Shown here one piece after another: positions 1 to 9,935 of a stretch of DNA of 64,000 nucleotides. The translations under genes and the position numbers were made by a program. Numbering within the stretch: position 1 is the first letter of the stretch; every line of letters begins with the position of its first letter. Location: positions 38,427,312 through 38,491,311 of the forward strand of contig NC_000072.6 in the NCBI RefSeq assembly GCF_000001635.26, read 5' to 3'. Below the pieces are notes generated by a model. It saw only the letters and a list, made by a program, of their open reading frames with translations, had not been told where the DNA came from and did no database searches. The DNA comes from Mus musculus (taxonomy: Eukaryota; Chordata; Mammalia; Rodentia; Muridae).

Positions 1-561
1 TTAAAAGTTTTTAATCTACAGGATTGAGACAGAAACATGAAGGCTTGTTAAAGAGAAGCACATTCAATTCTGTTAGGAGGGATAATTGTTTCTGATTGTC
101 TTGACAGGGCATCAAGTTCGTACTGTGTTCTCTCACAGATGACAGCCTGGAAAAGAAGGGCTTGGCTGGGGAATGTGTAATTTATACAGTCTATCATAGC
201 AATGTACTATTTAAAAATAGTCTGTAGTGTATACTTAAAAATGGAAAAAACACTTTTACAACTATTTTTGTACAACAAAAGAATCACATACCACTGTACT
301 ATATTTAAATTAAAATTTATTTTTTGGTTTTTGTCATGTGTGTTCATGTTTATGCAGCTGTGTTCACGTGTAGAGGTTAGAGGTCAAACTGAGTGTCTTA
401 TCTCTTTCCACCTTATATTTTATGAAACATGCCTGGAAAGTTAAGGTATATGCATATGCTAGATACCATGACTACACATTTGCCAAATCTAGTGGAATTA
501 TATTTAAAATAAGGGGCTTAGGAGCATTTAATACAGGTTTTGTTTGTTTATTTGGTTGGTT

Positions 562-697
562 TTTCAAGACAGGATTTCTCTGTGTAGCCCTGGCTATCTT
601 GGCGCTCAGACAGTAGACCTGGTTGACCTCGAACTCCTCTGACTTCTGCCTTTGCCTCCTGAGTGCTGGGATTAAAGCTGAGCACCACCCCCATGAG
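562..697 (-). mobile_element. B1 SINE
   Basis: Reverse B1 body (caagacaggatttctctgtg through gagtgctgggattaaag) with several substitutions and a small deletion in the middle. Confidence 0.85.
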
Positions 698-763
698 GCA
701 GAACATAGTTATTTTTTTAAGCCTGGTAAGATGGCACCACAGATAAAGGTTCTTGCTCTAAAG

Positions 764-981
764 CAGTGCTTCTCAACCTTCCTAATGCTGCAACCCTTTA
801 ATACAGTTCCTCGTGTTGTGCTGACCCCCAACCATTTTTTTTTTTTTGCTGCTACTTCTAATTTTGCTACTGTTATGAATCATAATGCAAAGATCTGTGT
901 TTTCCAATAGTCTTAGATGACTCCTGTGAAAGGGTTGTTTGACCTCCAAAAGGGGTCAAAACTCACAGGTGGAGAAGCACT
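764..981. mobile_element. URR1-like hAT MITE
   Basis: Begins cagtgcttctcaacc and ends gtggagaagcact, imperfect terminal inverted repeats of the Charlie/hAT type. The internal sequence (gttgtgctgacccccaacca, gtgaaagggttgtttgacc) matches the rodent URR1 family as I know it. Non-coding and about 218 bases long. Confidence 0.72.
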
Positions 982-983
982 TT

Positions 984-1090
984 TGTAAAACCTGGTGGGT
1001 GTCCTGAGTTCAATCCCTGGAATTCAATGGAAGAAGGTAGGGGAGAACTGACTCTATAAAGCTGTGCTCTGACCTGCACATACACATGTG
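984..1090 (+). mobile_element. tRNA-derived SINE fragment (B3-type)
   Basis: Contains gagttcaatccctggaattc (B-box-like) and gagaactgactc...ctctgacctgcacat, typical of the B2/B3 superfamily. 5' end missing. Confidence 0.6.
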
Positions 1091-2007
1091 TACATATGGA
1101 GATACAGACAGCAATAATGTTTAAATAGTGAATAGAAAGTAAAAAGAAAAGACTTAGCTTCCAAGAGTATATGCTCCTGTGATGACTACTACTACTTAGG
1201 GAATAACATTAACATCGTGGATAAGATCCAAAGAAACTGAAAATTAAGGTCATTTTAACTTTACCTCATTGCACAACAATACAAAGCGTTTAAATTATCA
1301 GAAAAACCTATACAAAAATGAAGCAAGTAGACAATATGAAGGGGTTTTTGAAAGATGTATAGGAGAAAGCATGACAGACGAATGCCTCTGCTCAAACTTA
1401 CCTCTTGTCCAAACCTGTATATGGGCTTATGTCATCCATTAAAGCAACGAGACTGATGGATTGGATCACAAAGTAAAATCCAAGGCTGGGCTGCTTGCTC
1501 TTACTGAGAACAAAGTAATTCGTGATCATTAAAGTGAGAAGACGAGTGGCAGTGCAACTGGGAAAATGCAAATAGAGAGAGAGCAGGTGCCATAATCAAA
1601 CAAGGTTGGATTCAGGTCAAAGTCATTAAGCAGGCCACAGAGACACACTTGGAATGACAGAAGCTCTGTTTCCTGATGAACACAATGGTTATGAACATGC
1701 AACAAAGGAAAGGCACCAATATTCAAAAAGCAAAAATGATGAGAGATAATGGCAGGTCGTGAAAGGTGAAATGGAAATGTAAGTAAAGCTGCAGTCATCT
1801 AAACATTATTGGCAATAAGCAAAATCTTCATATGTCAAAGAATATACCTCCCTTCAAGGACCCGCAGGCTGTTCAGTAAAATCTACAAAGAAAATAACAT
1901 CACTTCCCATGGACAGCTTGCTCCCCGTCCCAAACATTTCACAATTGATTAACCCAATTGATTCAAACACTATTTTAAAATGATTAATATATTTATGTGT
2001 ATATGGG

Positions 2008-2157
2008 CACATGTGTTCCATAGCAAGTGTGTGAAGATTGGAGAACAAGTAGGGGCGCTGGTTTTGTTCTTCTCCCATGTGGGTCTCGGGGATAAAACCT
2101 CGGTCAGTCCTCAGGCTTGACTGCAATCACTTTTAGCAGGTAAGCCAACTCACCTGC
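2008..2157 (-). mobile_element. tRNA-derived SINE (B3-type)
   Basis: Reverse orientation: ...ctcccatgtgggtctcgggg, cctcaggcttgactgcaatc and gtaagccaactcacctgccc match the B3-type 5' half. Confidence 0.65.
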
Positions 2158-2414
2158 CCCCACACCCGTGCTTTAAATGATGTATTACCCCATTTTACAA
2201 CCTGAGAGAAACTGAGACACAAAACAAGTGCTTAAGTACGTTGTGTAAAGGTCATGGAGTGCATGATAGTAAGCAACAGAGGAAGAGTTAGACTCAAGCA
2301 GCCTATTCTCACTCTGTAGTTTCAACCTCAAGGCCCAAGACCTCCTGCAGTAAACTCAAAAGAATGTGTGTGCATGTGTGTGTGGGCGGGGGAGGGGGCG
2401 GTTTGCTTGTTTCT

Positions 2415-2552
2415 GGGTTTTTAAGACAGTTTCTCTGTGTACCCGTGGCTGCCTGGAACTCACTCTGTAGACCAGGCTGGCTCCAACTCAGAAATCCACC
2501 TGCTTCTGCCTCCCAAGTGCTGGAATTAAAGGCATGTGCCACTACCCAGCTC
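2415..2552 (-). mobile_element. B1 SINE
   Basis: Reverse B1 with the body intact from ttaagacagtttctctgtg to gcatgtgccactacccagct. Confidence 0.88.
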
Positions 2553-2870
2553 AGTGTATTTTTAATCTCGATGATATAAAGCAGAAGTTAATACCCAAAC
2601 TAAACTAGGTACTTACTGTGCCTTCGACACAGTTTCTTCTGTGTTATGCCAGGAATCTAACCCTGGAGTTCTGGCAAGCTTAGAAACATCCTGCCACAAA
2701 ACAGCCAACCCAGATAGCTCTAAAATGTTTTAAAGAAATATATACATAAATAAATAAAATCAGAGACAGAAAAAAATAACAAATACCAAGATTAAAACTT
2801 TCCTTTAACTTTTAAGTAAAAGAGTCTATATCTAGATTTGTATTAAAGCTCAGGACGAGGTCTTGAATCC

Positions 2871-2872
<2 letters not shown>

Positions 2873-2909
<37 letters not shown>
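2873..2909. repeat. (CA)n microsatellite
   Basis: Uninterrupted CA dinucleotides followed by an A-run. Confidence 0.95.
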
Positions 2910-2913
<4 letters not shown>

Positions 2914-3317
2914 AAAAAAAACAATGAAAATGAGTGACATTGGGTTCTTGAGAAATTGTAAAAAGATTATTGAAATAAGCATAAGGCTGCCACAAGAAAT
3001 ACTAATCAACTCGGAAATTAACTAATGTATAAAATAGAAGCTATATGGTGGTGCCTGTCTAGAATCCTGGCAGAAGTTGGAGGTTTGAAACCAGTATGGA
3101 CTATACAGATGTCTTATAAAAAACAAAAAAACAAAAAACAAAAAAACAAAAACAGAAAAATGATACTTACAAATATATGAAGGAGCTGGTTTTGAAAATG
3201 AATTTCAAAATAAATAAATAGAAGTTAAGCCAGTAAAAGAAAAAAAATCCTGTATATCTCACCAATCAAGTTGGATAAAGGCAAAAATGTACAGACTTTT
3301 ATAGCTCTTTGGGCTGT

Positions 3318-3462
3318 TTTAGATGGCTCTGTGGGTAAAAGTACTTGCCATCAAGACTGAGGTTGAATTCCATCCCCAGGACCACACTGTAAGAACCCAT
3401 TCCTGCCAATCGTACTCTGATTTCTATTACCCTGTCCCCACACCTAAATAAAATGTAATAAA
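3318..3462 (+). mobile_element. tRNA-derived SINE (B3-type), degenerate
   Basis: gatggctctgtgggtaaaag and cttgccatcaagactgag followed by ccaggaccacac; an old copy ending in an A-rich taaataaaat tail. A degenerate B1-like piece with A-rich tail also lies just upstream at 3041-3160. Confidence 0.6.
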
Positions 3463-3602
3463 ATACAGCTTTGGTAAACTCAAAGAACTGGGAGCACTGG
3501 TTAAAGCATATGTTCTTTTGACAAAATCATATGTGTATGTTAGCGATATTATTCAAGATACTATAAATTGCACTCAAAGAGGACTTATTAGAAAAAGGAA
3601 TA

Positions 3603-3813
3603 GGGAGCTGGTGAGATGGCTCAGTGGTTAAGAACACCGACTGCTCTTCCGAAGGTCCTGAGTTCAACTCCCAGCAACCACATGGTGGCTCACAACCATC
3701 CATAACGAAATCTGATGCCCTCTTCTGGGAGTGTCTGAAGACAGCTACAGTGTATTTACATATAATAAACATACAAACAAACAAATAAATCTAAAAAAAA
3801 AAAAGAAAAGAAA
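3603..3813 (+). mobile_element. B2 SINE, full length
   Basis: Starts gggagctggtgagatggctc (A box), has gagttcaactcccagcaacc (B box), and ends in the taaataaatct plus A-run tail. Few differences from the consensus. Confidence 0.92.
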
Positions 3814-3849
3814 AAGGAATAGAAGCCAGGTGTAGTGACACATGCCTAG

Positions 3850-4090
3850 ATACAGGGTTTTTCTGTGTACCCGTTCTGGAACTCACTTTGTAGACCAAGC
3901 TGGCATTAAACTCACAAGAGATCTGCCCCTCTGCCTCTTGAGCACCGGGATCAAAGATGTGTGCAGTTATACCCAGTGGTATTCGCCTTTAATCCCAGCA
4001 CTGGGGAGGCATAGGCAAGCAGATCTCTGTGCTTTCAAAGCCAGCCTGGTCTACAGAGCTAGTTCCAGGTCATCCAAGGGTACATAGTAA
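3850..4090. mobile_element. Head-to-head pair of B1 SINEs
   Basis: A reverse B1 (about 3850-3970) meets a forward B1 (about 3975-4090) at their 5' ends, with a stray B1 head at 3829-3849. The junction could fold into a hairpin. Upstream of the gene. Confidence 0.7.
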
Positions 4091-4337
4091 GAGCCAAATA
4101 AAATAAAAACTTTATTCAGCACTGATACAATAAATATGGTAATATGCTTTTAGACAAGCTAAACAAAAACTTTGGTAATGTCACAATCTGAACTGTTGCT
4201 ACAGAGCATTTATAATGAAAAAGTATAGAACACTTTTATGCTAGATATGTGTAGCAAACCAGTCTTATATAATTATTACTGTGTAGGAAAATATGTTAAA
4301 AACTAGAAATTAGCATTTAAAAAATTCTAGGCCAACC

Positions 4338-4440
4338 AGATCATTCATTAGGTAAAGGTACTTGCTATGTAAGGTTGGCCACTTGGAAGGAGAGAACAGA
4401 CTCCACAAGGCTGTCCTTTGACTGCCATCATTTTCACTCT
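4338..4440 (+). mobile_element. tRNA-derived SINE fragment (B3-type)
   Basis: gtaaaggtacttgctatgta and ggaaggagagaacagactcc identify the family. Truncated. Confidence 0.6.
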
Positions 4441-4529
4441 ATGCTACATTGTATTAGTATGGTAGATTAAATTTCATGGGTGTGTGTGTGTATACACTGG
4501 ATTACAGGAAAGAAACTACTTTTTTCTTG

Positions 4530-4640
4530 GTTTGTTCTAGACAGTGTCTCACTACATTGCTCTGGCTGTCCTGGAACTCACCCTGTAGACCAGGGTGGAC
4601 TCGATTTCAGAGATCCACCTGCCTCTGCCTCTTAGGTGCT
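4530..4640 (-). mobile_element. B1 SINE, partial
   Basis: Reverse B1 from ctagacagtgtctcactaca to ctgcctctgcctcttaggtg; the 5' part of the element is lost. Confidence 0.8.
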
Positions 4641-4868
4641 TATTTGAGTAGCTTACACCACGGTTAGAACCTACTTCTCTCTGTGGATTGATGTTCAAAG
4701 TATTTTCAAGGCACCCAGAATTAGATAATTGTATGAGAGGTTACCTACAGAAGAGCTTGACTCAAGGACAGACTGACTGCAATTTCTGGGATAAATGGCA
4801 GAAACTGAACACAGGTATAGCCCTCAGTCAATTGGAGATGGGATAGAGATACATCAGAAAGTGTTCCA

Positions 4869-5016
4869 GAAGCCGGGCATGGTGGCGCATGCCTTTAATC
4901 CCAGCACTCGGGAGGCAGAGGCAGGCAGATTTCTACAAAGTGAGTTCCAGGACAGCCAGGGCTATATAGAAAAACCCTGTCTCGAAAAACTAAAGAAAAA
5001 AAAAAAAAAGAAAAAA
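4869..5016 (+). mobile_element. B1 SINE with target-site duplication
   Basis: Forward B1 with an internal deletion. Flanked by perfect 13-bp duplications AGAAAGTGTTCCA at 4856-4868 and 5017-5029, showing L1-machinery insertion. Confidence 0.94.
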
Positions 5017-5231
5017 AGAAAGTGTTCCAAAAACTTTAATTGCCCATTTTAAGATGGCAGAAACAGAGTCTGTGGGCAGAAAGGTCACTTCAATCCAAAA
5101 ATAGGAGACCCAAACAGAACCAGGAGCAGTGGAAGGAATGTTGGAGGTAAAATATAGTGTCAAGAAAATATTGCAGCATTGTAAGGAAGAAATTCATCAT
5201 CTTCCTCTTTTTTTTTTCTTGTTGCTGCTGC

Positions 5232-5362
5232 CAGTTTTTTTTTTTTTTTTTTTTCCAGACAGGGTCTCACTATGTAGGTCTGGCTGTCTTAGAAGTCACT
5301 AAATAGACCAGGCTGGCCTTGAACTCATAGAGATCCGCCTGGCTCCAGAGTGCACCCACTTC
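5232..5362 (-). mobile_element. B1 SINE
   Basis: Reverse B1 preceded by its poly(T). The 5' part of the element is rearranged (ggctccagagtgcaccc). Confidence 0.82.
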
Positions 5363-5381
5363 CATTAAGAAGTGTTAGCTG

Positions 5382-5525
5382 GCCGGGCGTGGTGGCGCAT
5401 GCCTTTAATCCCAGCACTCGGTAGGCAGAGGCCAGCCTGGTCTACAGAGTGAGTTCCAGGACAGCCAGGGCTACACAGAGTAACCCTGTCTCAAAAAACC
5501 AAAAAAAAAAAAAAAAAAAAAAAAA
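5382..5525 (+). mobile_element. B1 SINE with target-site duplication
   Basis: Young forward B1, short deletion after ggcagaggc, long A tail. Perfect 15-bp duplications AAGAAGTGTTAGCTG at 5367-5381 and 5526-5540. With 5232-5362 it forms an inverted pair. Confidence 0.95.
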
Positions 5526-6466
5526 AAGAAGTGTTAGCTGACCTGCAGTTGTCTATGTGGACCATGTTGAAATGTAACAGCCTGTATCTTCCTGACACTA
5601 AAGGGATACATCTCTACACCTGGCTTAGAGCTAGCACAATCTTTTGGGTTGAACATTCCATCACCATTTGGTACACCTTTGGAAAGGAATAGAAGAGCAA
5701 ATATTAAAAACGTCTGTGACGACTCTTTGACTCAGCTCTTCAACATCTAATATAGTTGATGCAATTAACAAGCTTGGGTTTCCTTGAGGATGCGGCAAGG
5801 GAGTCTTTCAATTCCCTTTCTATTGAATAGATGAAAAGGGCTAGTAATTCTCGTCCGTTAAAATCTGAATTCCAGTTCGTTTCCCACGATGCTCCAACGA
5901 AGCCTAAGCAACGCTCCTTCCCACTCAAAGATGAGCCGTGAATTTTCTTCCCCCGGGAGCATGTCCCCTAAAATAACACCAAAGGCTGCCAAGACGTTCA
6001 AGTCTTCAAGAACTGTTCCTTTGCCAGTTCAATTTCCCAACTGAGGCGCGTCACTGAACGTCTCACCGCCATGCGCAAAGCGGCTAGGAAGAGGTGTGGG
6101 AGGCAGCGGTGTGGGAGGCAGCGTAGCGCTTTCGGGAGGGGTCTGAGGAGAGTTTAGTTTTCGCCTTTCTACCCTGGACACCTCAGGTGACGGGACAACA
6201 GACCGGCGGGCCCGGCGCCGGGCCGCGAGCCCCTCACCCCTGCCCTGGGTCCGCCTGGAATCCTCAGCTGACAACCCTGTTCCCCAGCGCCGAGAGCCAG
6301 AGGCCAACGTCGGGCGGGACCCGGCGCCATGACTGTGTCGGTCCCAGGCACATCGCGACGCTCACCCTAAGGGATCGGCGAGCGTGCCTCGGTTTCCGGG
6401 CGAGAGGAGGAAATCACTCAGGGAACCCCAAACCCCTCCTTTGAAAGCAAAGCAGAGAGCGTCCCC

Positions 6467-6480
6467 GTTGCCACGGAGAC
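6467..6480 (+). promoter_or_regulatory. RFX-type X-box
   Basis: GTTGCCACGGAGAC is close to the palindromic X-box consensus GTTGCC-AT-GGCAAC, with a perfect left half and a weaker right half. It lies about 170 bases upstream of the TISU element. Confidence 0.6.
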
Positions 6481-6491
6481 AGGCCTGTCTG

Positions 6492-6499
6492 TGACGTCA
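6492..6499. promoter_or_regulatory. CREB/ATF site (full CRE)
   Basis: Perfect palindrome TGACGTCA, inside the CpG island and immediately abutting an ETS motif, a spacing common in constitutive promoters. Confidence 0.72.
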
Positions 6500-6507
6500 C
6501 TTCCGCC
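6498..6507 (-). promoter_or_regulatory. ETS/GABP-type site
   Basis: CACTTCCGCC on the plus strand reads GGCGGAAGTG on the minus strand, with the GGAA core and good flanks. It shares its first bases with the CRE, so both factors may bind a composite site. Confidence 0.65.
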
Positions 6508-6590
6508 GAGCTGTCTGGCCTCCAGACTGTTGAGAGGAAAAGGGGAAAACTGAGCAACAGCCACGACTGTGGACGCGAGCGTCTCGAGTG

Positions 6591-6602
6591 TGCGCATGCG
6601 CC
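6591..6602. promoter_or_regulatory. NRF1 site
   Basis: TGCGCATGCGCC matches the palindromic NRF1 consensus (YGCGCAYGCGCR) in all but the last base. It sits about 40 bases before the TISU element, a usual place for core-promoter NRF1 binding. Confidence 0.8.
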
Positions 6603-6637
6603 CGCTCAGCGGCCTGCTTCTATTTATGTGGGGGATC

Positions 6638-6649
6638 CAACATGGCGGC
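6638..6649 (+). promoter_or_regulatory. TISU / YY1 element at the probable transcription start
   Basis: CAACATGGCGGC is a perfect match to the TISU consensus (SAASATGGCGGC), which is also a YY1 site. In known promoters this element lies 5-30 bases after the start of transcription, binds YY1 for transcription and directs scanning-independent translation start at its own ATG on very short leaders. Here the ATG is not the Ubn2 start but opens a short uORF. The start of transcription is therefore guessed to be about 6610-6635. Confidence 0.75.
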
Positions 6650-6692
6650 TGCGGCGACCCTGGCGATGGCGGTGGAGCCCATCAGAACGTAG
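6642..6692 (+). CDS. upstream ORF in Ubn2 5' leader (16 codons)
   Basis: ATG at 6642 has A at -3 and G at +4 and forms part of the TISU element. The frame reads M-A-A-A-A-T-L-A-M-A-V-E-P-I-R-T and stops at TAG 6690-6692, 169 bases before the Ubn2 ATG and in a different frame relation. Likely a translation-dampening uORF; whether the leader includes it depends on the start site used. Confidence 0.6.
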   Translation: MAAAATLAMAVEPIRT

Positions 6693-6861
6693 TAGCGGGG
6701 ACGGGGACCCGGTCCGCACTCACGGTGGCGTCCGCGGGGACAGCTGAGGGTGCTGGAGGGAAGAAAAGTGACGGAGAGCAGAAGGAGAGGCGGGCAGGCG
6801 CGCCGTGCGGCGTCGAGGCGAGAGCCGGCTCGAGCGAGCGCCGAGGGCCAGAACAGTGGGG

Positions 6862-7287
6862 ATGGCGGAGCCGCGCAGAGTCGCGTTCATTAGCCTGTCA
6901 CCGGTGAGGCGACGCGAGGCCGACTTCGCGGGCGCCGAGCGCGAGCCCCCCCGACTGGAGCCGCAGCCGTACCGCGAGCCGGCCCGGGCGGAGCCGGCCC
7001 CCCGCGCTGACGCGCAGCCCCCGGCGCGCGACAAGCCGCTCCCCCAGCGCGAGGTCAGCCGCGCCGAGCCGCCCATGGCGCTGCAGCGCGAGCCCCCGCG
7101 GCCCGAGCCGCCGCCGCCGCCGCTGCCCCTGCAGACTCCCCCTCCGCGGGAGTCGGCTTCCCGGGCGGAGCCGCCGCCGCGACCGCCGAAGGAGACGGTT
7201 CGCCTGGAGCTGGTGCTCAAGGACCCCACGGACGAAAGCTGCGTGGAGTTCAGCTACCCGGAGCTGCTGCTGTGCGGAGAACAACGG
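6862..7287 (+). CDS. Ubn2: Ubn2 exon 1 coding part (residues 1-142)
   Basis: Start ATG at 6862 lies in a strong context (G at -3, G at +4). The frame stays open further upstream only through a GTG at 6805, so 6862 is the first ATG. Residues 1-110 are a low-complexity Arg/Glu/Pro region with repeated R-E-P-P-R-x-E-P units and a polyproline run. Residues 112-141 (K-E-T-V-R-L-E-L-V-L-K-D-P-T and on to S-Y-P-E-L-L-L-C-G-E-Q) are ordered and match the conserved N-terminal block that in UBN1 contacts the HIRA WD repeats (family knowledge). Donor CGG|gtacag is weaker than the gene's other donors. Phase 0 end. Confidence 0.93.
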
Positions 7288-7882
7288 GTACAGAGGGTCC
7301 CTCCCTCCCGGCCGCCCCACAGCCCGGGCGCCTCCGGACCCGCCGCCTGCCCGGGCTGCTCTGCACTTCGCTCGCCCCGGGGGTGGGGTGGCGGGGGCCG
7401 GGCAGCTAGACGGGGCGGGAGCTGCGCGGCTCGGCCCTCCTGGGTGGCCGATGCTGCCCCCACCACACCGCGCCGAGCCGGTTTTCCTGTGCACCTTTCG
7501 AAACCTCAGCTTTTTCCTCCTTTTCCTTTCTGTTCCCCACACCAAATCCCGAGGCCCTGTGAGCCGTGCGGCTAGCTTCTTGTGGCACTTCCATCTGTCG
7601 TTCCGGTAGAAGGGAAGCGAAAAAAAAACCTTGGGGGACACGCCCCCCGGTCTGAAGCGGAGAGATTGTGTGACCCCTTCTCGGCTCATCCTCATCCTTC
7701 CTCAACCCAGCTGTACCGTGCGCCAGGGCTGCTGAGATGGGCTCGTGGCCGGGTGGTTTATTTTCCTTGATTGAAGGGGATTTAAGAGAAATTAAACATT
7801 TTCAGAAACTAATGATTCCACGTTAGGAATGAAAAAGTGGATTCGTAATGTGGTTGCACTTGTGTTGGTAAATATTGTTAGC

Positions 7883-7884
<2 letters not shown>

Positions 7885-7915
<31 letters not shown>
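7885..7915. repeat. (TG)n microsatellite
   Basis: Uninterrupted TG dinucleotides about 600 bases into intron 1. Confidence 0.95.
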
Positions 7916-7916
<1 letters not shown>

Positions 7917-8694
7917 GAGTTTGTGCACATTGTCTTTGAATGGAAAGGTCTCTTGTCTTACCCGGTGGCTGCCCAGTCATATTATTTGAGTGGCTCTCAT
8001 TAGTTCGAATTGGGAGCATTTTGTCCGTTGTGGATTTCTGGAGAATGACGGAAAAAAAAAAAAAAAAAAAAAACATTCGCTTTGGATCAAAAAAAAAAAA
8101 ACTTAGGAAAATACATCGGTATGCTTTTGAGGGAACCGGTGAACAATGGGATTAGGACAGCGGTTTGTCGGTGATTGTAATTTTTATTGTTGTGGGCTGG
8201 TGATCTTTAGGAAGGGGAGATGGGAGAGAGAGAGACAGAGGCAGGAGACAGACATTGCTCTCTTGTTTAGCGACTATGCTCTTTATTAGGCTGGGCTTTC
8301 TAATGAACTGCAGAATTCATTATTTCCTTTCAACTATCTTTGTTTTGCAGTGGATTACTCTATAGTCAAAAGTCTCACATTGAATAATATCATTAGTCTG
8401 TGTTCATTTTGCGCCAGTTAATCCTTTGATGGCTAGTTACAAGTATGGTGTGGCCATCATTACTAAATGTTTTCAGAGAAATCGAATTGTTAGGGGTAGA
8501 GACCATTTTGGTCACTTCCACTAGTACTTTGTCCTGTAAACTCAATTCATTCATAACCCTTTCTGGTTTTATAATATAAATGCTTCTTTTTTGTCTATTA
8601 AATTGGAACATTTTCCAAAAAAAAAATTCTTGCTTTTCTAATATTAAGTGTACAATTTTTACAATTTGTGTAAGTTGCAGATGCAAAACATTTT

Positions 8695-8972
8695 GTAGAT
8701 GGGCATGCTAGTCTGTGACCTCGGCACTCTGGAGGCTGGGGTGGAAGGATGGAGAGAGTTCAGGGCCACATAGTGAGAACCTGCCTCAAAAAAACAAAAA
8801 AAAAAAAAAAAAACCAAACCAAAACAAAACAAAAAATCAGGTGACAAAATGGCTCAGCAGGTAAAGGCACTTGCTGCCAAGCCTAAAGACCTAAGTTCCA
8901 TAACTAGTATCCACATGGTGGAAGGAGAGAACCATCTTCTACAAGTTGTACACACACACACACACACACACA
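8695..8972 (+). mobile_element. Old B1-like SINE followed by B3-type SINE
   Basis: 8695-8833 is a degenerate forward B1 relative with A-rich tail. 8838-8972 is a forward B3-type element (aatggctcagcaggtaaagg, ggaaggagagaaccatcttc) ending in a CA microsatellite. Confidence 0.72.
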
Positions 8973-9081
8973 AAGTATAGTAAAACAGCAAGACAAAAGC
9001 CATTTTTAAGTAAAAATACATAATTCTAGTTAGTGTTTTGTCATTGTGCAAATATATAGGAAGTACCTACACTAACCCAGA

Positions 9082-9210
9082 TGTTTTGTTTTGAAACAGG
9101 ATTTGTGTAGCACCAGCTCTCCTAAAATTCACTTTGTAGACCAGGTCTCCAACTCAGATCCCTCTGCCTCCTGAGCACTGGGATCAAAGGTGTGCGCCCT
9201 CCTGCCAGGC
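9082..9210 (-). mobile_element. B1 SINE
   Basis: Reverse B1 with a deletion in the gtagccctggctgtc part. Confidence 0.8.
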
Positions 9211-9699
9211 TAACCTAGGTGTTTTAATCTGTTTTTAGCTATATCATACTTATATTTAACCTGCTATATAGGCTCTGTGGAATTTACCATTGTGTATGTG
9301 ATCTTTCCTTTACCTTTAAAGCAATGTTTGGTATATGGCTATATTTTTATATTCTATGGGACATATGAATTGGGTTTAATTTTTATGTTTGCTTCATAGA
9401 TATTATCAATTTAGGGATTTATTGGTCCAATTTTTTTCATTATATAGTCAACCATATATCTTTTCTTTGTAATTCCACAAAAGAATTTATTGTTTTTTAT
9501 TGTGGTGTACTTTTGTAGGAAAAGTTGCCACATTTTCCTATGATTAGTCCTGTTTAACATATTTATTATTTAAGAATGTGTAAATTACACTTCTGTAAGT
9601 GGATTGTGATAGTTCCATAAAGACAGCCTAGGAGAGTGACCAACTAGAGAATGTCTGGAAAGTGGTGATCCCAAAATGTCTCCTTTGGGAAGTCTGTTC

Positions 9700-9935
9700 T
9701 TTTTTTCAATGCTAAGAATGAAGCCAAGGGTCTTGAACATGCCAGACCAGGGATATGCTCTATCATTTGACATGACTCCAAGTACACCCCATCCTTTGTT
9801 TTTGAGACAAGATAATTTTAAGTTGGTAAGGCGCCATGAACTTATTTTGTAGCCCGTATTGGCCTTGAATTCACAATCTTGTTGTTTCATATTGCTGAGT
9901 AGCTGGGGTTATAGTCCTGTACCACCAAGACTGGC
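9700..9935 (-). mobile_element. B4-type composite SINE, old
   Basis: An ID-like tRNA part in reverse (9700-9785) next to a reverse Alu-like monomer (ctgagtagctggggttatag). The order fits the B4/RSINE1 composite. Confidence 0.55.

Larger units (their letters stand above)
1..6030. other. Intergenic region upstream of Ubn2
   Basis: About 6 kb with no coding frame supported by splice signals or family resemblance. It holds a hAT-type MITE, at least ten B1 copies, one full B2, several B3-type pieces and a CA microsatellite, listed separately. Unique stretches (1-560, 1100-2000, 2560-2870, 4100-4340, 5540-6030) show nothing I recognise. The first 400 bases could belong to the 3' end of a neighbouring gene, but I could not support that. 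Confidence 0.7.
6040..7480. promoter_or_regulatory. CpG island and Ubn2 promoter
   Basis: Base composition changes abruptly from AT-rich SINE-laden DNA to GC-rich DNA with dense, undepleted CpG, and returns to AT-rich after about 7480. The island covers the predicted core promoter, 5' UTR, coding exon 1 and the start of intron 1. It contains no SINEs. No good TATA box is seen; a tatttat at 6621-6627 is weak. This suits a broadly expressed housekeeping-type gene. Confidence 0.92.

Noticed and set aside
1..400. Possible last exon or 3' UTR of an upstream neighbour gene
   Set aside because: There is an acceptor-like cttgacag at about 102-109 and AT-rich sequence after it, but no frame or poly(A) signal that I can tie to a known gene.
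6621..6628. TATA-like tatttatg before the TISU element
   Set aside because: Weak match inside a CpG island promoter, and too close (about 15 bases) to the expected start to act as a TATA box.
6805..6861. Upstream in-frame extension of UBN2 (19 codons)
   Set aside because: It begins at GTG, not ATG, and the extension is GC-rich leader. The ATG at 6862 has a strong context and gives the known ubinuclein N-terminus.
6569..6907. 112-codon plus-strand frame in the 5' leader
   Set aside because: Overlaps the leader and the Ubn2 start in another frame, low-complexity composition, and its first codons lie at or before the probable transcription start.
6898..7695. Long minus-strand frame (265 codons) across the CpG island, with others at 6720-7229 and 7406-7705
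   Set aside because: They are shadows of GC-rich exon 1 and its flank: Arg/Gly/Ala-rich, no family resemblance, no splice or promoter support on that strand.
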